Below are positions 47,001-59,000 of a stretch of 64,000 nt of DNA, one piece after another. The translations under genes and the position numbers were made by a program. Below the pieces are notes generated by a model that was not told where the DNA came from, did not search any database, and saw only the letters and a program-made list of their open reading frames with translations. The stretch comes from Ampullaceana balthica (Eukaryota > Mollusca > Gastropoda > Lymnaeidae): positions 202,379-266,378 of the forward strand of contig CALYLW010000331.1 of assembly GCA_944989445.1 (NCBI GenBank), read 5' to 3'. Every line of letters begins with the position of its first letter. Within the stretch, counting starts at the first letter, position 1.

Positions 47001-50000
47001 TCTCAATTTTAAACAGTTCCGCTTAGAGCGGGGTTTTTTTAACCGGCAGTACGGCTAAAAAACGTCACACGTTTCGTCTTAACAATGTTGGTTCTTTAAA
47101 AACAACCAACAGTTTTAAAAAAAATTAATATAATACCAGCTTCTGCAATGAAAACGATTGAACGACGAAAATACTGTAAGTATGCAAAAACACGGTGCAA
47201 CGTAATAAATGCTGAAAGAGCCTACTCCATTACTTTTTTAAAATAAAATGGTTTAAAGATTGAACGTTGAACGTAGAATTTCATACGACCCAGCTTTCAA
47301 ATCATTGACAAAGGTTCACATTGAAATGAGCAGAGCTTTCAGTTAATTTAAAGGCCTCAAAAAGCACAGGGCGGATATATCATACTTGAATACAGTGGCG
47401 TAGTAATGGAGTGAAATGGGGTGGGGGGGGGGAGAACTGCAGTAGCCGAAAGTTATGGCGAGGCGGCATTTTCGGCTATCTAAATTCTTTGTTTCGTGGA
47501 AGAGGGCAGATTCACTGTGTGATGGCTTAGGAAAAATGTTTTGAACAGATATCCATTACTTATTCGACTTTTGGCCCCGGTTTAATTCAATAAACTTAAA
47601 TCATAAATTTAAGAAAATTTCACATTGTCTAAACGTCCAAGGAAACTGGGATCAGTAGTGAAGGCCACCCACAAGCCAAAGATCAAATCGGATCCCTCCG
47701 CTAGTGATATAGGACGTGCTTGCCCTCCAGTCCCAAGGTTCGTGGCCAGTCAAGTCAATAAAGCGCCACCAAATTGGCTTTGGTCGACAATACAAGTCAT
47801 GGGCGTAAAACAGCAGGGGCGCGGGGTTGTGACCATAGAAGAAACATTAGCCAAAATGCCGCATAAAAAATGTTACAACGTTAACACTGACACAGATCAA
47901 CTCTAACCATTTATTTCAGGTGGCGGTGGACATTTCAACACCGAATACCAACTCTTCTGAAACTTATTGGAAACAAGAATTACGTTTAGCAAAAGGAACT
48001 AGTGACGCAATGTAGCGAGTTCAATTCAATCAAGCGGACATCGGTTTCTTTCCACATACGACGATAAGCGTAGAGTCCGCCCATCTTTTTTTATCTATGC
48101 CCGGCACCAATAATCTCAAGGCCAATATACACATCTCCCCAACACACTCCCATAAAAGCCATTTAACCAATCACACCTGCACCTCCGCCCTCAGTCAATA
48201 GTAAGTACATTTTACTTTATCCACTTATTGTAATATTTAGTAGCACCCCCGCTTATATCTTTTAGAAACCGGATCGACAAGCTATCGGATTTCAACACAC
48301 GAATGACACACAAAGGAGTTTAGAAGATTCAGTATGCATAAGTACATATATAAGGACTTCACAACATATAGTTCTGGTGTACATAATATATACGGTTACA
48401 TGGCTGTTGCTTCAATTGAAAACTGTTTAACAATTTCGCGAAGGAAGTGTCTGCCAATCTTCAATGAATTCCAATCCCAAAACTAATTTTTAAAGTCGTC
48501 CAATAACCAGTTAGGTGATGAAAGCCGAGTTTACATTTACATAGCCATACAAGAAACGCGTTGCTTTCCATTAACTACGGTCATATGGTAAAGGAAGTTT
48601 GAAACGACGCATGATACCCGTTTTTTATCGAAGTATTGAGTTAGGGGCCGTCCATAAAGGACGTCACGCACCGAGGGGGGAGGGGTTCCACACATGTGTG
48701 ACGAGGGGGAGGGGCGGCGCTTGAGAAATGTGACGTCACATCAAAACGCGCAACTTTGAATGAAAAGTTCCTCTTAAATATTTGATTTCTTGCAATTTAT
48801 TTTATGACCTTTTACATGGCTTTAATCGATATTAGAGTGCAACCTTACACTAAATACATACTTAAATGACAAAAAAGTGATTTCAAACATGCTCTTTTTC
48901 AAATAGAAAATAAAGCGGGTTTTGTATGTGGTTTTTTTTGTTGTTTTTTGTTGTTTTTTTTTGGGGGGGTTTGCAAAGCTTTTTGACGTCATATTGGAGG
49001 GGGAGTCTAAGTTTTTGTGACGACGCGTGACGAGGGGGGTGTGTGTGAAAAATTGGCCTAAATCGCGTGACGTCATTTATGGACGGCCCCTAAGTGAAGA
49101 ATTTAAATTTATCGAAATCGACTGTTGCTTTGTTAAAATGAACGTTAAAGATATTTTCAGAGAGAATCCCATTTCGAGGTATTTGTTTAAAGTACAGAAA
49201 CCCTCTATTACATCGTTTAGTATAACCCCGCTATTTTTAGCTTTAACTCAAAATGTAGGTCATTCAACCAAGTAAGACACATTTCTCATGTATGACTAAC
49301 GCTAATAATCCTACTCTGTGAGCCTCCACAGACGCCTTGACAGCTGGACGAAGTACATTATGTTGCAGAGGTCGGTGAACGGTTACAGCAACTTAACTGC
49401 CTCAAAATATATTTGCACCGGAGTTACCTCGGATTGTGAAGACAATAGTAGCCGAACTCATCTATGTACACATTTTGGGACAAAACAAATGTTTATTTTC
49501 AATAGTTACATCAAAATTGGGAGAGCAGTTTGGATTCAGTTTTCGGAGACTAATTGCTAATGTCTTTCCTTTAAAAAAATTTTTATTGGTGTATAAAATA
49601 CACATACCCAAATATTAAAAAGATTTAAAAACTTGTGCAGCTCTTGGCGGTTTAGCATAAACAGTATCGTCATTGGAATGTTTGGGGTTAAAACTAATGG
49701 AAAATATTAAATTAACAAGACCACAATCAAATAAGTTTCATTTTAGATTTTAGACCCAAGTGCAAGAGTAAGAAAAACCACTAGAAAGGCGAGTTTACGT
49801 CTCACCACTAACATATCATATAGAATAGGACTGCGATAAAGCTTTTAAATAAAATACAAGATACACAAGCGAATTGTGTGTGTGTGGGGGGACGGACGGA
49901 CAACAACGGGATATTAGAAACGCTTTTCTTATATCCTGTGTCATTTTTAAAAATCTTTCCTTAATTATTATTTTCCCATGATATATGTCATATAATGAAA

Positions 50001-53000
50001 ATATCATTTTAATACTTGTGTAAGTTATTTGTACTGATGAACGCAGTAGCCGAAACGTCTACTTGTGTATTAGTCGATTAATAAAGCTTTAATGTATTGT
50101 TTGTTTGATCACACAATTCGTTTCTGTATCTTGTATATTACTTTAGTCGATCAATAAAGCTTTAATGTATTGTTTGTTTGATCACACAATTCGTTTCTGT
50201 ATCTTGTATTTTACACCACTAAGTGCACACAGAGTGGGATTCTCAAAGAGAGCACGGCTACCACAAGCGGATAAAACCAGAGCAGGTTGTCACTTGACAG
50301 GGCTTTACTGGACATGCAAAGCTCTGACAAAGAAGTGGTCCATGGGAAGACCTGAAGTAGGTGGGGAAGCCTGGAGGATGTGACACCATGCCACTTTGTT
50401 GCACCAACATTAGTGATGCCAACGTCAATAAGTTGAAACAGGCAAGTAAGCAAATAAGAAATATAAAAGACACGTGTAGCAGGTACTGCAGCTGCCAAGC
50501 AGCCAGTGACAGCACATTCGGTGCATTCATCTTTTATTCAGGCTGGGGAGATAAATTGTTGTCAAAAGTTCTTTACGTATTTAAGCGACAGTTCACCCTA
50601 ATACATGTAATTACATTTTTTTGTTCACCCAGTTTTGCATAAGTTAAAGCCTAATAGCCTTATAGTTTTGATCAAATAAACTTAATAAACATAATCTGAC
50701 TTGTCATTTATTACGAATTTTGTATAACTGCATGTATAATAGCACATCCCATTTTATTGTGGGGTGAGGCTTATATTATACAAAGCAAAAATCTATAGCC
50801 ACTTAGCATGTAACCAGTAGATAAAGGGCCACAATACTTCACACATGCATCGTGGAATACAGGGCTTAAGAACACGCTTCTTTCTCTTTTTGTTTGTTTG
50901 AGTGTGTGTGCGGTATTAAGTGTCACATATCACATCACTCGTTAAAAGCAGGAGATATACTACTATATATATCAGAACAAGAATTTGTTGTAAGGCATTA
51001 AAAAAAATTCAGTTTTATTATAAGCCATTTTGCAAAAGAGATTAATTAAATATCTAGAAAAAGTTATAACACAATTGATAAATACAGGTTAACATAACAA
51101 AAACAATATCCCAGTCGTGTTTCTCTAAGGCACGACGAACTTTTGTTAAAAGGCTAAAAACATGTTATGTCAATCTTCAAAGGAGCGAACGTAGCTTCAT
51201 ATTGTTGAACGATACACCAACCATTTCTGTACATTGGTCACGGTGTGTTTATCATATTTCTTGGTTTAGGCCATTCGTAAGGTTGTTAACCATGCTCCGA
51301 TTGCAGGGGTCAAACATGAGCTTGGGACATTACTAAGTGTCTAAAAACAAATTTATATTAACAGTCAAAGTCGAAAATGTGAGGCCTTCTTTTAATTAAA
51401 AAAAAGGAAGAACCCATATCTTCATATTTGCCGAAAAAAGAGTAAACCTTAACATGGGTCATTTGTTTTACAAGGAAAGACAATTAATGAGGGATTTTGT
51501 TGATGAGTATTGTCCCCATTAACCCATCTTATGACTCATCCAGCCAAGAACACACTACCATCAACTACCTAAACTATGAATTACATAACTTTATCTGTGT
51601 GCGCGCGCGCTCCTGTTTCAACGCCCCACAATGCTTTAAACTGTATCCGTTTTCGTCAACTGTCAATTCAAGTGAGCTATTCCCAGGGACATGTCGAATC
51701 TCTAGTACATAGAACTATTTAGTACGTTCGGTCGCCCTAGTTGTCACAAACGAATACAGTGAGTCTTAAACTAATAGTTATTGTCCTAAAAAAATGCCTC
51801 CGCGCCTCGTAGCATCGGCAACACGGGCGCCGGTGAAAGGAAAATAATCATTCACACAAACAAGCGGAATGTGACTGTGTCTACTGGTGGTTATTTGCTG
51901 TCATACCAGTGCATGGAGCAAGTGAATGATGATACTCTTACCATTCATACCAAAACGTGGAGTAGGTGAAGATAAAACTATACATACACACACACACAAA
52001 TAATTGATGACGTCATAATAATAATCACCACTCTTGAGCGCCCAACGCTTTTATGTGCAATGGATAGGTTCACGGATTTCACCTGTAATCATAGAAAATT
52101 TTTATTTTCTTTTTAGTGCACTTTCTAAACGTGAATAAAAGCGTGTCCTTTTTTAAAAAAGTAATTTTAAAAAAAGTTTTCCAGTTAAAGCACACGCTCC
52201 ATCGGTTGTCAACACTTGCAATCTTGTTCCACAGCAACACAGTTCTCAACAGCATTGAATAAATCTTGGCTTGTAGTTACGTCCTTGAGTTATTCAAAAC
52301 TAATTAATTCTTCGGTAAGCTCAAAAAGAGTGTTTATTCCCCGTAAAATTACCAACAATTGTGCTTTTCCTGTTCATTGGTACTTTCGTCCAACGCAAGA
52401 GAGTACCACAAAAAGTCTTTGCTTGCATCTCGAAGTTGGTCCATCAAATTGTCAATTATTTTTTTCAACACGCCTGACTACCGTTCTCCGTGATAGAGAA
52501 ATGCTGTCAAATTTTATTTTCTGTTCTTGACACATAATGCTTGCTGTATCTGACAAGCATTCCTTGATGAACTTGCTGTCAAAAAAAAGGCTTGATACAT
52601 TTTACGATCTTATAGGACAGCACCAAACTGGTTTCGGTTGTAGCACGTTGTATTCAAGACCGTTTGGTAAAAACAGTTGGCTGCTTCTTTAAATTATTAA
52701 CCAACTCATGGCATTTCCTTTCTCTCTCTTCGTTTATTAAATTGTTCCCGAAATCTAAATGTATTGTTTGGCGGTTTCTTTTTAAGTTTTACTCCTTAAA
52801 GACGCTCACACTCACGAGACAGCAATCAGACTTCTTTGCTCCAACGCTCGTGCAGCAGTCAGTGTTTAGCAGACCATTCGTCATTAAAAACACGACATTC
52901 TCCCTTAATCTTTTGTTTTTTGGCAGCACTCATAGTTAAACAAACGTCTATTTGCTTTTAAAACTGTTCAAAATGTAAATCCTTAACAAAAGCCAATTTC

Positions 53001-56000
53001 GGCTGAGCTGAAATGTAGTTTCGAATATATATATATATATATATTAACAATTTATGACTAATGATCCCTATTCGATTCTGGAGCCATAAACCAATTATAT
53101 ACCCATAGATTCGAATCAAATAATCGGAATAGAAATTCAAAAATATATCGAAAATGGTTTTTTTAAAGAAAATTAACACGACATAAGATCACCTACCGGC
53201 AGTCCCGTGAACCGCAGTTTGCCCACCCCTGTGTTAGAATAATAAAGAAGAAAATTCGGGGGGGGGGCGCTGTGAAATATTTTTTCTGTAAAATGGGCGG
53301 TTGGCCAAAAATGTTTGGGAACCACTGTTCTACACCAACCCACGCACACCGACATTCCGGAATCTCAGATACCCGTTGCTGTCACCCAGAAATGGTTCTC
53401 AAAATTTGAAAATTTAAAGATATTATTTGCGACCTGATCTTATCAACAATGAATCGTTTGAGAACCTCTTTGAATTCTATTTATAGTAGGGCTGTGAAAT
53501 GAAGACCCGGTAAATACCTAAAAGTGCTGACAAACAAAACAGGTCACAGCGGCCGACTCTCCTGTCTCAAACACTGAAGTATGTATTTTTTCCCCAGTGA
53601 CATACCATTGAAAAACATCGCAGACGCTGGACGATCGATCAACATTTCAAGCACATGCAGTGTTAACAAATCAAACATCAAGAAAAACGTGATGCTAAAA
53701 GTCATGACCAAAATTAAACATTTAACAAGCTCCCATGACAAAAATTGCCCGTCTTTAAAAAAAAATATTTTAAAATATTTATTTTTTTTAAAAAAAGGTT
53801 AACTAGCAAATTTCAAGCACAAGCCCCTAATTTCATCATATTATAGTTTAAAATGACACATTCAAATCAAATCATATTTTAAAGTTAGTGGATGGTATTA
53901 AAACCACTGGAGTTCAAACATCAATTAAGATATGACAGAAAATAAAATCCCATTTTAATTGAATGCATCCTGATTCCTGATTGTGTTTTGCTTTCAAGGC
54001 CATTAAGGGCGGGGTACTCCCTCACTCCATCCCACACAACAACGTCAGCGAGATTACTCAGCAAGCCACGCGGGAACACCAACAACACGTAGGCGCCGCG
54101 AGTTTTTTCAACGGATTTCTCTACCAAACAATCAATTCAAGTGCGCACACGGTGGCGTTTTTCTTCTCGTTTCGCCCCCTTGCGGTGCCCCCCTGCCCCC
54201 CCCCCGTTCCCAAGTTACCAGCGGGTCTGTGTGATAAAGTGTGGGTTGATTATATTATATGGATGACATCGATCTAACATGCCGCGTGGTTAATCCTGAT
54301 TCTGCACAATACTTTTTAAATCTGTAGCAGTCATTCTGGAACGTTTAGTCTACGCGTGGGGCACACCATTGGCTGACGTCAAACCGATTAATTCATTAAC
54401 CAATACATTCTGATTCCAGTGTTACCTGGTATAGCAATATTACTTACTGACAGGGAGACACGTTAAGCACACCTTAATTTAACCGACTGAACATGAGAAA
54501 ATCATTTAAAAAACATTTTAAAATTAAAATTATTTTATTTTTTGCTAATTTTTTAAATTTCTAATTTGATTAAGATTCAAGGGGTGATACGTCACCAAAA
54601 TAAATATCGACAATCAATATAATATTCGACTGTCTAAAATTCACAGCTGACTGCACCAAAGGAATCATGCCAATTGAACTGATTGATTATCGTAATATCC
54701 TATTGTTCAAACTGGTTTTTGTGATCAATATACTCTTTAAACTTCCCTGTCTTAACTACTTCGTACACACATTTCCTCTAAAAGCTTGAAATGATTCTTT
54801 GCTGAATATATCTGTAAATTATTTATTTTTTCGGGAAAATAGTTACGCGGCAAAGTGAGATCAAATGTATCACATAGTGGAAATATCCACCCTGACCTAG
54901 TTAAAACTCGCCCATTGTACTTTTACACTAATTAACCACAGGATGAATGTAGTAATAGTGTGTCCGCGGGCGGGAAACTATTAACAATGACCTAATGACC
55001 CAATTAATGGGAACAATGCCATAAAACACAATCTGATGTCTAAATAGATTACTACCAGAGCATTGGCATTGGTCATTGACACATTCGGGAGTCGACGAGG
55101 GCATTGTGTCGTAAACGCGGGTAGCCACCAAAACATTGATTAGCGGGTAGTGAATTGCAACGGTAGCAGCACTAGGCTATTTCATCATAATGAGATGGTT
55201 TTAAGCATAATAATTAGTATAATATACGAGTTGCTACTGCCTACTAACCCAAAACAATCCTCTTAGTGGTAAACAACGCTTTTTGGGACCGTGTTGGCCT
55301 CCAAGGCACTGGCATTCCTGGACTTGTTTAGTTTATTTCAGACAGACCTATAGTATCCTTCGTTAACAATCAAGATGTCACTTTTACATACAAAATGGAG
55401 GTGGGGGAACAAATACATAATGTGTGGGCTGTCAGAGACTAGAATATAACATCTTGAAAATATTACTTCCAATTAAATGATTATTGTCTATAAATAGACG
55501 GAATGTAACACTAGATTTCACTAGAATATGGCTTGAATGGAAGAAGGAAGAAAAACTACCCTTCCTGAAGGTACGCACAAAAGGGTATTTAAAAATACAA
55601 CACACACTAAGAGAAGTGGCCAAGCTAGTAACAACAAAACATTGGAGTATTTTCTCTAATAAGCCGACCAGAACATTAATTGGTATGCATTTTCTAAAAC
55701 GTCTTTAGTGAGCTAATTACCCCTTAACATCTTCACTTTACCGCATTTGACACTAACTGACATCGGTTTAACGAACCGTAAGTTACTGTAATGCATCTGA
55801 GATCATCCCCACTTGAGGCCTAAAGCTTTTGTTTGCAATAAATCGATTAATAATACTGCATTTTATTCAGGAATTATTCTAACCGTTAAAACATATTTTG
55901 ATTTATATCAACTTTTTTTTTAATCGACACGCCCTTTAATAAGTTAGAAACTTCCGATGTTCACTATTGAGGATTATTGTCTGTATATTGATACCATGGA

Positions 56001-59000
56001 AAAATATGATTTGAATTTATAATACGTTACAAATAACTCTTGTTATTGCATATGGTGTTTCAATCGGGAGGGGGTCGAGTATTATAAGTATATGGTGTAG
56101 GGAGATCCATAAAATAAGTTTTATTTGGTGCAGCTAACATCTTGAGGATGGTGGCGCGAGAAATATGTTTATAAACTCAGCTAAAGGTGATTTAAAATCA
56201 AGAGAGTTAGCAGAGCAGTGTACGCGTACAGCAGAAATGCGTTTTTGTACAACCTGGTTTAGATTGTCAAGCCAGTTATTGCCCGAAAACGTAACAATAA
56301 CATTTAAATGTACGAATTTAAAATAGGCGCTTAACATGATAACATCCTTCTCCACCCGCAGCAATGCCACCCCAAAAATCAACACTAAAACTGAACTAAT
56401 GAGATCTTTGGTAAGAGCACTTCACGATAGCAAGATAAGCACGCCGTTTACCGACATTGGTGTGTTGCAGTGTGTACAGTCTGACGCTGAAAAATGTTGA
56501 CACATAAATTAAATGCTCTTATACATAAATATATGTTTAATCTACAAACTCTACACGCCTCACTCGTGAACGCAGGTGGGCTGACCAAGAGGTTAGTCAC
56601 CCTTCTAAACATAGATACACATTGGCTTGAGAAACAAAAACATGCTGTAGCCCATGATTTCAAACAAGTGATTGAAACTAGAAGATGTAGCTTAACGGGA
56701 CTTCCATTGTTTATCTTTGAGAAGCTTTAAGCTTAACTCTGCCACTTGATTAGTCTAAAATAACTTACCCGGACACTTACTAGCTAAGCGCCGTTAACAA
56801 CTGCTTAATTAATGAGGTCAACCAACACATGACGATTACAATGACGTAACTGTTACTTGAAATGCGCAGAAGATCATTAAAAAATAGCAACAAAAAGAAC
56901 ATTGGACTAATTGGATGTAGGTTCACGCCCACAGAAGAATAAAATAAAAAATATATTTTTTTAAAGTTAAAATAAGGACCAAAATAAATCTGTTAAACAT
57001 TACCAGCACTGACATGACTTCGCAATCATCAACCATTACACCACCAGATATCAGCCCTGTTTTATAATGAGGTCATTCTAACCAGTCCCTCAGACATATT
57101 TTCTTTAAATTCTAAAATTTTAGAGTATGTATCAAACGGGTTACACATCAGTTCGTCTATAGTCTATACTCTATAGCTACAAAAATGTGAAGTGATAAAT
57201 AAAACCACTGCAGGGTGCTATGATGCACAATTTTTACACAAATACATGTACATGTACTGAGATTTTTTTTGAAGAGGTCTTTTTGTGTAAGAAGTAAGAG
57301 TGCCCCAAAATATTTTCAAAACTAATGTGGGCTTTGATAGATACCAGGATATTCATTACATTCTGAAAGACTGATAAGGCCTTTTCTATTTGTCTTTTCT
57401 GAATAATGCCAGCTTTATCAGCAATTTAAAAAATGGTACATTTAAACATAAATGATTAGCTGTGGCACACTATAAACCCTTGTTGTTTGACCTAAAAGAC
57501 ACATGATGTCTGTTTTGATAACACCAGTATACACATGTATGTTAAAGGACCCACTCAATAAATGAGACCAAATATCAAGGGCCACAATGCATATACCTGC
57601 CCACCCTTCCTAGACTTACTTAAACTAACTTTCAATCCAAGGTAGTATCCACTTGTTTTTAAAACAAAGACAAATTTCATGTCTTCCATATCTAAAGAAA
57701 TCTCCTGTAACTTAGATACTTATAATTAGTTTACAAAAGCTCTGTGGGTCTTGAATATAAAATTTTTTTTTACATTAACCTATTAGTCATTACCTTTAAA
57801 CAAAAGGCAAATAGCATTGGAAATTAAGACTTCAATGCATTTTTTAAAAAACTAACAAAGAAACAATAATTTTATAAACACGTTTGTAAGGGTTATTTTC
57901 AACTTATAAATGAAGAGAACTGAAAAGATTATACGCTTTTCTAGTTTAAAAAGCTGGAGAGACTGGCTCAGGACCGGGATACCTGGAGAGCCTTTGTTTG
58001 TGGGCTTATTCCCCAGATGGAACGACAGGCAATGATGAGTTTTTAAAAAAGTGAAATAGTTGGAATAAATTGATGTGACAAATTCAACCTTACCCCTAAA
58101 TGAGATATTACAGTCAAATATTAATACATTATAAAGAACATTAAGCAAGGTATTTACCAATACATTAAGTCTTGATAAATGAACTTACCAGATATGACAA
58201 TACATGTATCCTGAGATTGACGTTTCATAGTTTTATGTGCATTGTCAGCCAATGCAAAAATATGTGGAGGTCGTTCATAGATCTCCCTGTCTTTGTACTC
58301 CTGAATATAGCTGCTGTTATAAATATCCAACTGCTTATAAGGGTTCACAGACACAACCACTTCACCTATGTATGTATAGATTTTCCCCTTTTCAAACCTG
58401 GTGATTAGGAAAAATATTAATTTTTTATGTGAATATGGGTTATGAGAAGAAATTATATACATGTAATTGTGTTGTTTTCAAAATATCTCTTATAAAAAGA
58501 AATGAGAGTTAAAAATAAAAATTATCCAAACAGAAGAGACTATCTTTATTTTTTAAAAAAGTTTCCTCTTAAATTTCATGGTGAAAGTAAAACTTTAAGG
58601 ATCATTAGCCAGTTGTTAAAAAACTGACAACATGTCAATATTGTCATTCATTCCATGACAATATATACTATATACATGTAATACGATATTAATAGTTAAT
58701 AGATCTGGGCTTATTTATGTTATGTGTTTATTAATTCTAAAATCTAAATTTTTTAAAAATATATTTTAACAACCTCTCTGCTTTTCAGAATAAGTAGTAC
58801 AAAAATTACAATTGCCAGCACACTCATTGTGGTTTCAAAAAAAAATGCTGGGAGTGGGATCAGAACCCACATATCGGTTTTAACATCAAACTATCATCCA
58901 TCCGATTATCAGTTCACCTAGCAAAGCTCATATTAAATTAAAATATTTTAAAATTATAACTGTTTGTCATTAAATGGACACCAATCAAGTTTTTTTACCT

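Noticed and set aside
47625..47906. 93-codon plus-strand frame in MYO1D intron 2
   Set aside because: No recognisable domain, no splice pattern, antisense in an intron; could be chance.
55484..56730. Open frames 55484-55708 and 56494-56730 as exons of a nested gene
   Set aside because: No domain recognised, no joined splice sites, antisense to the myosin gene within an intron.
58846..58927. tRNA gene
   Set aside because: B-box-like sequence only; acceptor and anticodon stems do not pair.
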